From Pseudoduganella danionis (GTDB lineage: Bacteria; Pseudomonadota; Gammaproteobacteria; Burkholderiales; Burkholderiaceae_D): 64,000 nucleotides of DNA. Positions 34,364-42,620 of this stretch are shown piece by piece. How positions within the stretch are numbered: the first letter of the stretch is position 1; the number at the start of each line of letters is the position of its first letter. Under the pieces are notes generated by a model. The model did no database searches. It saw nothing but the letters and a program-made list of their open reading frames with translations, and had not been told where the DNA came from. Location: NCBI RefSeq assembly GCF_009720775.1, contig NZ_WNKW01000005.1:332257-396256 (forward strand). Direction: 5' to 3'. The translations under genes and the position numbers were made by a program.

Positions 34364-34675
34364 TTTTCTAGTCCTCTACCAGGATGGTATATTGCCATTC
34401 AAACACATGACTATACCAGTAGTCCAGCCTTGGCAAAGTGAAATGGCGCAGCATGTCGTTAAGTGGGCAAGGCGACGTGCGCGGGTGAAGGCGGGAATGT
34501 CAGATGAGAACTTCCACGGTCCGCACCATGCGCGCAGCTGCACGCTGGTACGCAACGCACTGCTCTGGACTAGCTTTCTAAGCTGGTGCGTGCAAAGTGA
34601 ATTACACCTAAGAATTACGCCCAACAAAAAAGCCGACCTCAGAGAGTATCGGCTTAATGTGTATGTCCTTGATTG
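34364..34675. other. Chromosomal junction left of the tRNA-Val element
   Basis: About 310 bp without a gene I can support. At 34626-34655 it holds a hairpin (AAGCCGA paired with TCGGCTT) that, on the minus strand, is followed by a T-run. This matches the terminator now found behind tRNA-Val at 42.65 kb and is probably the tRNA's terminator from before the element came in. Confidence 0.6.
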
Positions 34676-34736
34676 GACTAAGTATTCTTGGTGGGAAGTG
34701 CAAGTTTCGAACTTGCGACCCCTGCAGTGTGAATGC
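34676..34736 (-). repeat. attL, partial copy of tRNA-Val 3' half
   Basis: A 61-bp copy identical to 42703-42763. It starts in the flank past the CCA end and runs up to the anticodon stem-loop, where identity stops. It lacks the 5' half and so is not a working tRNA. Confidence 0.88.
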
Positions 34737-34832
34737 CAGAAAGCATGTTTATAGGCGTATATCGCTGTAAATTTTACCGTTATAGAACAAAGCTTTAGTA
34801 CTGCGTTGTCCATCCAAGTCCATGCTGTTACA

Positions 34833-34861
34833 CTGCCGAACTAGTCCACCAATAGTCCACA
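34833..34861 (+). repeat. Left arm-type repeat of the element
   Basis: CTGCCGA, two bases, then TAGTCCACCA-A-TAGTCCACA; the AGTCCAC unit occurs twice. A direct copy is at 42621-42649. These are probable integrase arm-binding sites. This copy ends 7 bp before the integrase ATG, so binding could also repress int. Confidence 0.65.
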
Positions 34862-34868
34862 GTAGAGC

Positions 34869-36128
34869 ATGAAGGCTAAAATTACACGTGAGTTACTACG
34901 CGACACAAAACCGACCACAAAGACCATCGACATCATGGATACCGATGTACGTGGCTTTCTTGCACGTATCACGCCCAGTGGGGCGATTAACTATGGCATC
35001 CGCTACAGTGACCGCAATGGCAAGCAATGTCGCTACTCGTTGGGCAAAACATTCCCAAGCACCAGTGTGAGCGATGCACGCGAAGAGGCCCGGACTCTTC
35101 TTGGCTCGATAGCTCAAGGGAACGGCCCTGCAGCGGACAAAAAGGCAAGGCAGGCCGGGAGGCTCACCCTATTCCAGTTTATCGAAGGTGACTATGGCGA
35201 CCATCTCAGGCATCGCCCCAAAACCGCCGACAGCACCATTGAACGTTTAAAGAAGTGCTTCGTTAAGTTCAAGGATACACCTCTATCCGATCTGGACGCC
35301 AAGACTATCAATAGCTGGCGCGCTGCTAGAACGAAGGCCGGGATCGCACCATCTACAATAAATCGAGATATAGGGGCACTACGCCCGGTGTTCTCCCGCG
35401 CAGTGGACTGGGGGTTGCTCCCAACGAATCCACTTGCACCAGTCAAACCGCTCAAGAATACGGCTGATCCGCTCGTAAGATACCTCACCGATGACGAAGA
35501 GACTAGATTGCGTGCTGCCCTTATTAGTCGTGAAGAACGTGATCGCGTGGCCCGGACAAAGACAAACGCATGGCGCATAAAACGGAAGATAGAGCCACTA
35601 CCGGAGCTGCCCCATTCTCATTTTGTTGATTATCTGCACCCTGCCGTGCTGCTATCAATTAACACTGGAATACGTCAAGGAGAGTTGACCAGCCTTACGT
35701 GGGACAGGGTAAAGCTCGATGGGGACGCCTCAATCTTCATTAGTGGAAACGCAGCGAAAAGTGGCAAGGGCCGCCATATCCCGTTAAACGCGGAAGCAAA
35801 GGCAGCACTGACACAATGGAAGTCCCAACAGAGAGATACTGCGCTTGTTTTCCCCGGTCGTGAAGGAAATCCGATCACCGAGGTGAAGACGGCGTGGCGC
35901 AATCTGCTGGCGGATGCTGAGATCGTTAATTTCCGTTGGCACGACATGCGACACCATTTCGCCAGCCGCTTGGTGATGGCATCTGTAGACCTGAACACAG
36001 TGCGGGAGCTACTGGGGCACGGTGACCTAAAAATGACGCTGCGATACGCTCACCTAGCACCTGAGCACAAGGCCGCTGCCGTGGGGAAGTTAGTCCGACC
36101 GATGACACCCACCACGGATGAGGCATAG
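34869..36128 (+). CDS. Tyrosine integrase of the tRNA-Val element
   Basis: A 419-residue site-specific recombinase: an arm-binding domain (residues 1-90), a SAM-like core-binding domain (about 105-200, TINSWRAARTKAGIAPSTINRDIGALRPVFSRA) and a catalytic domain with Arg269 (NTGIRQGE), His358-x-x-Arg361 (HDMRHHFASR), His384 (LLGHGDLKM) and the nucleophile Tyr393. All catalytic residues are present. A basic insertion at about 218-250 between the core-binding and catalytic parts is longer than in many relatives. It starts 132 bp inside attL and reads into the element. Excision should need the small AlpA-like protein encoded next. Confidence 0.95.
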   Translation: MKAKITRELLRDTKPTTKTIDIMDTDVRGFLARITPSGAINYGIRYSDRNGKQCRYSLGKTFPSTSVSDAREEARTLLGSIAQGNGPAADKKARQAGRLTLFQFIEGDYGDHLRHRPKTADSTIERLKKCFVKFKDTPLSDLDAKTINSWRAARTKAGIAPSTINRDIGALRPVFSRAVDWGLLPTNPLAPVKPLKNTADPLVRYLTDDEETRLRAALISREERDRVARTKTNAWRIKRKIEPLPELPHSHFVDYLHPAVLLSINTGIRQGELTSLTWDRVKLDGDASIFISGNAAKSGKGRHIPLNAEAKAALTQWKSQQRDTALVFPGREGNPITEVKTAWRNLLADAEIVNFRWHDMRHHFASRLVMASVDLNTVRELLGHGDLKMTLRYAHLAPEHKAAAVGKLVRPMTPTTDEA

Positions 36129-36129
36129 G

Positions 36130-36199
36130 GGGCACATCCGTGCCCACCGGCGCTTGCGCCTGCAATTTTTCACCTATGACCCTAGCGGTAAACCTAGGG
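36130..36199 (+). terminator. Three tandem hairpins behind the integrase gene
   Basis: GGGCAC-ATCC-GTGCCC (36130-36145), GGCGC-TT-GCGCC (36149-36160, followed by AATTTTT), and CCCTAG-CGGTAAAC-CTAGGG (36180-36199). The second looks like a rho-independent terminator; the others may add to it or insulate the downstream genes. Confidence 0.6.
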
Positions 36200-36417
36200 C
36201 ATCGTATAGAATTCGCCCGTTGGCTTCACGCACCCTACCCAAGTGCAAATCCAACACTCCCATCACCAGTGCAACGCTGGAAAATTACGGGAGGCATCTG
36301 ACAGGTTGAGAACTGTTCAGGCATATGACACCAGTCATATTGGCTCTAGTGCTATGAGGAAGGGGGGCTGTTACGCACGTTTGATGCGCAGCAGAACTTT
36401 ATCTGGAGCCTTTAGCT

Positions 36418-36651
36418 ATGCCTGCAATATCAAATACACCTACACCCATTACAACCCCAGCAATTCCTAAAGTCTTGCTTGATGTACTCGAAGTTTGCCA
36501 CAGCGCGAATATCAGCCGCCAGTTCTTATACAAATTATGGTCACAAGGCGAAGGGCCAAAGCGCATCAAACTTGGAGTCCGCACGCTTGTCCGTACAGCA
36601 GACCTTGAAGCTTGGGTCCAATCCCTCGATGTAAGTGAGGTGGATGCATGA
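36418..36651 (+). CDS. AlpA-like excisionase/regulator
   Basis: A 77-residue MerR/Xis-type winged helix-turn-helix protein (LDVLEVCHSANISRQFLYKLWSQGEGPKRIKLGVRTLVRTADLEAWVQSL), the usual small DNA-binding partner of a tyrosine integrase. The Pro/Thr-rich first 16 residues are probably disordered. Its stop overlaps the primase ATG by 4 bp, so excision or activation and replication are likely to be switched on together. A 290-bp leader with hairpins precedes it. Confidence 0.85.
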   Translation: MPAISNTPTPITTPAIPKVLLDVLEVCHSANISRQFLYKLWSQGEGPKRIKLGVRTLVRTADLEAWVQSLDVSEVDA

Positions 36652-39083
36652 ACGAGATTAGTACCACCTCCCCTACTATTAACCTCACAGCAGCCATGGA
36701 CTTTGTTCGACTTCTAACTGGCACCGAAGACGCTCAGGTTACTCTACTGGCATTGGACAAAGACCGAGGGCTTCCCGCCCTGTCTAGATATGGGACGATC
36801 AAACAATTGGGGAGTAATCTTGAGAGCTGGAATACTCAAGGCTACGGAATTTTCCTCACCCCCAATAGATGCGACGGCGCAAAGAGAACGGCAGCTGATG
36901 TAGTTGAAGTTAGAGCCGTGTTTGTTGATTGTGACCATCCGGGGTCAAATCCCCTGGAGTTAATTGATAGATCAGGGTTCGACTTCGATTTTACTGTGGA
37001 GTCCAGCAGCGGGAAATTCCATGCGTATCGACGGGTCAGTGGCTTTCCATTAGACCCACAATTATTTAAAGGTGCACAACTCCTATTGGCAGATAAAGTT
37101 CACGGAGACCTGTCAATTTGCGACCTGCCGCGCCCCATGCGTATTCCGGGATTCATACACAGAAAGGCTGACACTGCCCCTTTCCTCACAAGAGTTCACG
37201 AGATTAGGGACCGTCACAGGGTTACGCCGTGGCGGGAATTGATGAGGGAATATGGCTGGACTGAGGAGACTATTAGGGCGCGTGCAGGAAAAAGCAGGGG
37301 GACAGTGAAAGAATCACCCAAACAAATATCAACTACAACTACAGGTCTAGCGCCTTTCCTGCTCGAAGCATCCGCGATGCGCGACGGTGACGGCCGTGAC
37401 GCGTGGATGATGAAGACCCTAGGTTATTTAGCCAGTACGGGCCTTGGTTACGACGAACTTCACATAGCCGCTGAGGTGTTGGGAAATTCGATGGCAGAGC
37501 CGTTTGATCGAGAGAAGGCGAGGGATAAAGTGGAGCGCATCTGGCGTAAGGAGCAAGCAAAGATGCCACCTTTCCCCCGTACAGAATTGGGCTTTGCACA
37601 GCGCTTTCAACACACCCATGGCAACCATTACCGGTACGTTCCGGGGCAAGGCTGGTTAACTTGGGAAGGCAATACTTGGGTGTGGGACGTCGAGGCGTTG
37701 AGAGTCCGGTGTGCAGTGCAAAAGATGATAAGTGGCTTAAAGGAGGAAGCAGAAAGCGAGTACGACAGCGACAGGCGCAAAGAAATACTATCCCACTATA
37801 GACGGCTATCAGATGGCAAAGAACGACGAATTGCGGACGCGGCACAAAGCCTACCGGGTGTGTCGATCACCCCAGATGAGTTAGACACTCAGAATGATAT
37901 TCTTGTCGTGAACAATGGCTCGATCAACTTGCGGACAGGCAGATTCGAGCCTCCCTGCCCGCAGTTAATGACTACCAAACTTGCACCTGTTTCCTATGAT
38001 GCCAATGCCACTTGCCCAAAGTGGGAGAAATTTATCTCCGAGGTGATGGTACAGGATGCAGAACTAATACGCTACCTACAAAAGATCATTGGATACTCAG
38101 CAACGGGGAGCGTAGACGAACAAGCTATGTTTATCTTTATTGGTGACGGCAGTAATGGTAAATCATTGCTTCTAGAGACCATTAGCCGCGTGCTGGGCCG
38201 AGCTGGCGTATCTAGAGCCGCTGGGTACACTCAAGCTATGCCAGTGGCTAGTCTGATGCGCAAGCATGGTACCGCTGGTGGCTCCCATTCGGATGACATC
38301 GCTGCACTTCGAGGGGCGAGATTGGTCACGACTGTGGAGCCGGCTGCAGGGCAGGTATTTGATGAAGCACTTGTAAAGTCACTCACCGGAGGGGACGTAA
38401 TTGCAGCCAGCCAAAAATACAAATCGCAAATAAATTTTGTGCCTACACACACGATTATCATGGCTGCCAATTATCTGCCACGTGTTCAGGATACTGACAA
38501 CGGCATTTGGCGACGACTGTGCCCCCTACCATTTGACGCAAAATTCAAAAGTGATAGCGAGGTAGCCCGAAGAATGACTGAGGACTTTAAGCAGGAAGCT
38601 TGCGGCATTCTTAACTGGATAGTTGAGGGGGCCAAACTCTGGTACCGAGAAGCTCTTGCTGAGCGTCCCCGACGCGTAGAGGAAATGGTTAACGAGTACC
38701 GGCAGGAAATGGACACCATCGGGAAATTTTTGAATGTAGCCTGTGTTACGCCTCAGATTTTTAACAAGTATCCAAATACGAAGCTCCCATGGCGAGTCGG
38801 GGCATCAATGCTGTACGCGGCATATCAAAAATTTTGTCTTGACGGTGGCTTTCACCCGATGAACTTGACACGATTTGGTACCGAAATGAAAAAGCGACCG
38901 GGTATCGCCTCTGGAAAATCCGGCGGCAATTATTACGCAGGTATCATGCTACGCCTTGACTATGTGTGGAACATCCAGCATTACAGCCACAGCCGAGGGG
39001 GCGGAAAGGGGCCAGAGTCACTTGGTGTTGTTGATCTGAAGGAGCACGGAATAGACATTGAAAGCTTGGTGACACCGGGGTGA
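36648..39083 (+). CDS. P4-type primase-helicase of the element
   Basis: An 811-residue replication protein. Residues 1-200 form an archaeo-eukaryotic-type primase (metal ligands Asp94 and Asp96 in VFVDCDHPGS, then SICDLPRPMRIPGFIHRK); about 230-310 is a helical linker; 340-470 is a D5_N-type region; the superfamily 3 helicase follows with Walker A GDGSNGKS (499-506), VTTVEPAAG, the sensor TIIMAANYLPR, and the Arg finger IWRRLCPLPF; the last 110 residues form the winged helix that usually binds the origin. Like the alpha protein of phage P4 it could start replication of the excised circle without host DnaB/DnaG. The 530 bp behind it hold repeats that look like its origin. Confidence 0.92.
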   Translation: MNEISTTSPTINLTAAMDFVRLLTGTEDAQVTLLALDKDRGLPALSRYGTIKQLGSNLESWNTQGYGIFLTPNRCDGAKRTAADVVEVRAVFVDCDHPGSNPLELIDRSGFDFDFTVESSSGKFHAYRRVSGFPLDPQLFKGAQLLLADKVHGDLSICDLPRPMRIPGFIHRKADTAPFLTRVHEIRDRHRVTPWRELMREYGWTEETIRARAGKSRGTVKESPKQISTTTTGLAPFLLEASAMRDGDGRDAWMMKTLGYLASTGLGYDELHIAAEVLGNSMAEPFDREKARDKVERIWRKEQAKMPPFPRTELGFAQRFQHTHGNHYRYVPGQGWLTWEGNTWVWDVEALRVRCAVQKMISGLKEEAESEYDSDRRKEILSHYRRLSDGKERRIADAAQSLPGVSITPDELDTQNDILVVNNGSINLRTGRFEPPCPQLMTTKLAPVSYDANATCPKWEKFISEVMVQDAELIRYLQKIIGYSATGSVDEQAMFIFIGDGSNGKSLLLETISRVLGRAGVSRAAGYTQAMPVASLMRKHGTAGGSHSDDIAALRGARLVTTVEPAAGQVFDEALVKSLTGGDVIAASQKYKSQINFVPTHTIIMAANYLPRVQDTDNGIWRRLCPLPFDAKFKSDSEVARRMTEDFKQEACGILNWIVEGAKLWYREALAERPRRVEEMVNEYRQEMDTIGKFLNVACVTPQIFNKYPNTKLPWRVGASMLYAAYQKFCLDGGFHPMNLTRFGTEMKKRPGIASGKSGGNYYAGIMLRLDYVWNIQHYSHSRGGGKGPESLGVVDLKEHGIDIESLVTPG

Positions 39084-39114
39084 TTGGCCGAGCGTAATCC
39101 CCGATGATGTTATG

Positions 39115-39212
39115 TGGGAGGGTTGGGAGGGTAACTACAGACTTTTTCTATACTGCTATCCCCTCCCCTTTTTCCCTTATGGAAGTTTAGTTAAACCCTC
39201 CCAACCCTCCCA
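39115..39212. repeat. Candidate origin: inverted pair of tandem G-rich 9-mers
   Basis: The left arm (39115-39132) is TGGGAGGGT twice in tandem; the right arm (39195-39212) is its exact reverse complement, 62 bp away. Each arm has four GGG tracts separated by A, TT and A, an ideal intramolecular G-quadruplex, on opposite strands. The region between is AT- and pyrimidine-rich. The position right behind the primase-helicase gene suggests iterons of an origin. Confidence 0.65.
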
Positions 39213-39634
39213 AATTTATAGATAGAGAATATCTCTAGAGTAAACTACCACCCTCTGGGGTGGCTCTGAGACAACTAGCCACATCAGATAACCGGCCATC
39301 TGTACGCCCCCACCGGGGAGAGTATGGTTTTAAATACACCACCCGAAATTCTAAAAATCTCCCCGATCTGTAAGTGCCATACCCGGCCCACCGCAGACGC
39401 CGCGACCATAATTAGGTGGTGGGCTTCGCACTACCGTTAACGAACCAAACAATTTATATCGTTCTTCGGTTGGGTGAGGACGTTGGCACACCAGCGCCAG
39501 CACCACTGTGCAAAAAGTACACCTTTTTATACAGTGCAAACCGATAGGCCAAAAGCGTACAAAAAGGTGGCAATCAGTAGTTGTTATACAGATTCCAAAA
39601 ACCTCTTGAACATTTTTATACATACAGCGGGGTA
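39213..39634. other. Structured intergenic region between primase and recombinase genes
   Basis: There is no gene I can support here. It contains AGAGA-ATA-TCTCT (39224-39236), CCACCC-TCTG-GGGTGG (39248-39263) and a C4/G4 pair near 39307-39318, which extend the palindromic zone of the candidate origin. Closer to the recombinase, TTATACA occurs three times (39527, 39584, 39616) and AAAAAG-TACAC-CTTTTT at 39512-39528; these may be recombinase binding subsites or promoter elements. Confidence 0.5.
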
Positions 39635-40207
39635 ATGATGGCAGCAGTGGGATATGTCCGCGTTTCAAGCGTAGACCAAAATCTGGCCCGTCAATTGGAA
39701 GGCATGAAGCTTGACCGAGTATTTGAGGACAAGGTGAGCGGCAAAGATACCAAGCGCCCCGCCCTACAAGAAATGCTTCTGTATGTGCGCGAAGGAGATA
39801 CCTTGCATGTGCATTCGATAGACCGGCTAGCGCGTAACCTTGTGGACTTACGCAAGCTTGTCGAAACGCTGAACAGCAAGGGTGTAATCGTAACCTTCCA
39901 TAAAGAGGCACTTACGTTCTCACCAGATCAATCAAACCCTATGAGCGTACTTATGCTCAACATGATGGGGGCATTCGCCGAGTTTGAGCGCTCAATGATA
40001 CGGGAGCGCCAACGAGAAGGCATCGCCGCTGCCAAGGCACAGGGTAAAACTACTGGCCGACCTAACGCCCTCACTACAGTTCAGGCGGCAATTATCCGTG
40101 AGCGGGCATTTGCGGGCGAGAGTAAAACTAAGCTTGCATCGGAGTACAGCGTCACAAGGAGCACGGTGTATGCAGTGCTAAACAATTGTAGCGAGCGTGA
40201 CATTTAG
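39635..40207 (+). CDS. Serine recombinase (resolvase/invertase family)
   Basis: A 190-residue protein with the resolvase catalytic domain (VGYVRVSSVDQN with the nucleophile Ser11, HSIDRLARNLVDL, FSPDQSNPMSVLMLNMMGAFAEFERSMIRERQREGI) and a C-terminal Hin-like helix-turn-helix (RAFAGESKTKLASEYSVTRSTVYAVL). The start is the ATG at 39635 or 39638, just after GCGGGG; an upstream TTG would add an unrelated leader. In an element that already has a tyrosine integrase it may resolve multimers or invert a segment; no inverted DNA is evident here. Confidence 0.92.
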   Translation: MMAAVGYVRVSSVDQNLARQLEGMKLDRVFEDKVSGKDTKRPALQEMLLYVREGDTLHVHSIDRLARNLVDLRKLVETLNSKGVIVTFHKEALTFSPDQSNPMSVLMLNMMGAFAEFERSMIRERQREGIAAAKAQGKTTGRPNALTTVQAAIIRERAFAGESKTKLASEYSVTRSTVYAVLNNCSERDI

Positions 40208-40363
40208 TGAGTATTGTAAAAATATCAAAATGCTATAGTAATCATAGACAAATTTTCAATAAATGATGGTTAATGAAATTTGCGACTCAATCGCCTGACA
40301 ATGCTCTCAACTTTGAGACTTGTCTCCCCCTAACTCTGTTATATATTAGAACGTAAAATCCAA

Positions 40364-41071
40364 ATGAAGAACAATGATTTTTTTATTATCGCTGGATTCC
40401 TTGGTTTGGCACTATTATTTACCACCTTCCCTGTTTCTGCCCAGTCGAACAATTGCGAATCACTAAAGAATAAAACTTCTCGCTTACAGTGTTATGATCA
40501 AAAAGCGAAGCAAGAAAGCCTAGAGAAATCAAAAAAACTCGAAGAAGACCAACTCATAGAGAAACGGGTCAACGATGATCGCGTAAGAATTGAAAAGGAA
40601 CGGACCGAAGAAAAAAATAAACAAGCAATTGCCGATGCCAATAATACAGTTAAATCCTTGCGCAGATTAGCTATAAAAATAGAATCCGGTATTAGCTACA
40701 GCGACTATAAAGCGTCATTTATTGAATCAAAGATTGATGTAACTAATTTTATTGAGGGACCATCTACAAAAGCTCTGCCCCAAGTGGCATTGCATATTCT
40801 TGATGCCTCAAAACACTATGAAATTGGACTCAAATTTTGGGGAACTAAATTTCAAAATTCACCAAATGAAACAAAGGCTTCTATATCCCTAAAATTGCGT
40901 GATGTTGTGCTTAATGAAGCTCTTTCGGATTGGATAAGAAATTATTACCCAAATATGCGAAGAGTTGATTCAAATGTATCCCCTGACCATCTTGACTACT
41001 CAAAAGTCATACAACACATATTTTTGAAGGCTGCAGAGGAAACCAATCAGGCTCAAGAATTGCTTAAATAA
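40364..41071 (+). CDS. Unrecognised secreted coiled-coil protein (cargo)
   Basis: A 235-residue AT-rich gene of unknown function. A hydrophobic N-terminal segment (residues 8-24) ends at FPVSAQS, a likely signal peptidase I site. The mature start NNCESLKNKTSRLQCYDQKAK has the C-x(n)-RLxCYD motif seen at the head of several periplasmic proteins of Gram-negative bacteria; the two Cys probably bond. Residues 50-95 are a highly charged coiled coil, and the rest is helical. It lies 13 bp before the next gene, with which it probably forms a cargo operon. Confidence 0.7.
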   Translation: MKNNDFFIIAGFLGLALLFTTFPVSAQSNNCESLKNKTSRLQCYDQKAKQESLEKSKKLEEDQLIEKRVNDDRVRIEKERTEEKNKQAIADANNTVKSLRRLAIKIESGISYSDYKASFIESKIDVTNFIEGPSTKALPQVALHILDASKHYEIGLKFWGTKFQNSPNETKASISLKLRDVVLNEALSDWIRNYYPNMRRVDSNVSPDHLDYSKVIQHIFLKAAEETNQAQELLK

Positions 41072-41083
41072 CGGTAAGATCAA

Positions 41084-41506
41084 ATGACATTCTATTCCAT
41101 AACAAGCAGCCTACCGGTGGGGGCCCTTTCATCAGAAACAATCAGCAATTTGCACCACTCGCTTTCCACCTACTGCGAGCGGGCCAGGCTGGCCTTCACA
41201 GATGACCAAAAGACACTTCTTGAAATTCATGCATCGGGCAATGTCGAATTCGATGATGTAGAGATAATTGATTCGATACTCAAAACGTTCTGCCGAAAGT
41301 ACGCAACAGAAGCCGCGCCATTTACCAGCTTTGATGGGGCTAGCCTAACTCAATACACAGAGTATTTCGGCCCAACTTTGGCATCAGAAAGTAAAGCCCG
41401 AATACTTCACCTTCAAAAGAAAATTGCAGAGCTTGAAGAGCAATTAGCACGATGCATGAATATATCGGTTGACGAAGTACTGAAGAAATACATGGTAACC
41501 GAATGA
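41084..41506 (+). CDS. Unrecognised cargo protein with C-terminal coiled coil
   Basis: A 140-residue predicted cytoplasmic protein of no family I recognise. The first 90 residues are mixed with acidic patches (VEFDDVEIIDSILKTF); residues 100-130 are a heptad coiled coil (KARILHLQKKIAELEEQLARCM), suggesting oligomerisation. The stop overlaps the ATG of a 42-codon membrane ORF, and the secreted coiled-coil gene is 13 bp upstream. No toxin, nuclease or modification motif is visible. Confidence 0.65.
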   Translation: MTFYSITSSLPVGALSSETISNLHHSLSTYCERARLAFTDDQKTLLEIHASGNVEFDDVEIIDSILKTFCRKYATEAAPFTSFDGASLTQYTEYFGPTLASESKARILHLQKKIAELEEQLARCMNISVDEVLKKYMVTE

Positions 41507-41631
41507 ATACCATTACCCTTTCTGCTCTACTAATGGGAATCATAGGAGCTACCACCAATCACGTCGGGGTAACAGTAGTCGGGCTATCAGCCTATCTGAT
41601 ATGCATCTTAACAAGAACAAAGAAAAAATAG
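41503..41631 (+). CDS. Small predicted membrane protein, 42 residues
   Basis: An ORF that overlaps the preceding stop by ATGA. It encodes 42 residues with two hydrophobic stretches: ITLSALLMGIIGATT and VGVTVVGLSAYLICIL, followed by a basic tail (TRTKKK). This looks like a one- or two-span inner-membrane peptide, positive tail inside. The coupling to the 140-residue gene and the neat topology argue that it is real. It could be a holin-like, toxin-like or anchoring subunit for its neighbours; none of this is shown by the sequence. Confidence 0.5.
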   Translation: MNTITLSALLMGIIGATTNHVGVTVVGLSAYLICILTRTKKK

Positions 41632-41761
41632 AAATCCATTTAGGCCATTATCAATGCTCATTTTGGTTAAATATAAACCATATATAACCATATAGGACAA
41701 AAAGTCAAATAAAATCACAAAATATATTTTAATTAAATCCCCAAGGGTGTAATATTGGCTT

Positions 41762-41779
41762 ACCTAATTTTAATTAGGT
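41762..41779. promoter_or_regulatory. AT-rich palindrome in the cargo/regulator gap
   Basis: ACCTAATT-TT-AATTAGGT, a perfect 8-bp inverted repeat in an AT-rich gap of 279 bp. It may be an operator for the following AlpA-like gene or part of a promoter. Confidence 0.4.
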
Positions 41780-41811
41780 TTATGCAGATAAAAGCAAAAC
41801 TATGGGGCAAT

Positions 41812-41837
41812 AAAAAAGCCCCAAAAGGGGCTTTTTT
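41812..41837. terminator. Bidirectional rho-independent terminator
   Basis: AAAAAA-GCCCC-AAAA-GGGGC-TTTTTT: a GC stem with A and T runs on either side. It closes the cargo operon. Confidence 0.88.
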
Positions 41838-41910
41838 ATTCTAACCACCCGCCCAAAACTAGGCTTGGAAATTAAATCTTCGCGGGATTTAAATTCACAA
41901 CTATATTAGC

Positions 41911-42618
41911 ATGAGTTTGCCTCGATGGAAATGCTATATATTTGGTCCTAGTTCTGGCACCTTCGAAAGCCATACTATGTCGCCTAACTCCACTCGTCTA
42001 TTAACCCGTAACGAGGTACTGACAAAAACCTCATTTTCTAAGTCAACGATGCACATTCGCATGAAATCCGATGGCTTCCCGAAACCAATCAAACTAGGTC
42101 TAACGGGGAAAGCTCCCGCTGCATCCACTGCAGCACGCTGGATTGAAGGCGAGGTCGATTCATGGATAGACCTCAAGATCAAAGAAGGCCGCGAGGACTG
42201 GAAGTACCACGAGGCTCTGGAGGTAGACAAGCACCCGGACCAGCGCACAGCTAATTGCCTGCAAACCCTTACACTCCCCATCTTCGGCCCCGTCGCTGCA
42301 ATTCGTGAAACCCGGAAGCTAATGGTCCACCTACATCAGAACAAGACTCTACTGGAAACCCTGATGATGCGTCGGACACTTGAAGAGGATGAATTTCTTT
42401 ACCACGAGAGTCGCCGCGTCATAGACGAACTGAGCGCACTGGTGAATTCCGCGACAATTGCTTTCCGTCTTGGCGTGAGCGAAGAGGATATAGCTGGCTT
42501 CGATTCAATGGGCGATAACGAGAAAGAGATTTCCCGGCGCATTGCAAATCGCGTGGGCGGCGAAGCAACGGAAATTGCCGAAAGAATCCGGGCTAACAAG
42601 GAAAAAGTTACCGCATAG
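41911..42618 (+). CDS. AlpA-like HTH protein with long helical C-terminal extension
   Basis: A 235-residue protein. After a poorly conserved leader, residues 28-90 match the AlpA HTH (LLTRNEVLTKTSFSKSTMHIRMKSDGFPKPIKL, then AARWIEGEVDSWIDLKI). The remaining 145 residues are helical, rich in Glu and Arg, with no family I recognise. AlpA proteins are normally 60-90 residues, so the extension is unusual. An ATG at 41977, just before the HTH, is an alternative start. It is the last gene before attR, 12 bp from the right arm-type repeat, and may control integration or satellite genes together with the small AlpA-like protein at the other end. Confidence 0.7.
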   Translation: MSLPRWKCYIFGPSSGTFESHTMSPNSTRLLTRNEVLTKTSFSKSTMHIRMKSDGFPKPIKLGLTGKAPAASTAARWIEGEVDSWIDLKIKEGREDWKYHEALEVDKHPDQRTANCLQTLTLPIFGPVAAIRETRKLMVHLHQNKTLLETLMMRRTLEEDEFLYHESRRVIDELSALVNSATIAFRLGVSEEDIAGFDSMGDNEKEISRRIANRVGGEATEIAERIRANKEKVTA

Positions 42619-42620
42619 CG

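Noticed and set aside
34689..34736. Possible second tRNA-Val
   Set aside because: Only the CCA end to the anticodon loop is present; the 5' half is replaced by unrelated sequence, so it is attL and not a gene.
34376..34813. 145-codon minus-strand frame at the left border of the element
   Set aside because: It runs across attL and the terminator remnant, with no homology that I recognise and no ribosome site.
36118..36470. Short frames between the integrase and AlpA-like genes
   Set aside because: They cross three hairpins and lack ribosome sites; I regard the region as non-coding leader.
39351..39911. 186-codon minus-strand frame beside the recombinase
   Set aside because: Half of it is antisense to the catalytic domain of the serine recombinase and the rest covers structured non-coding DNA.
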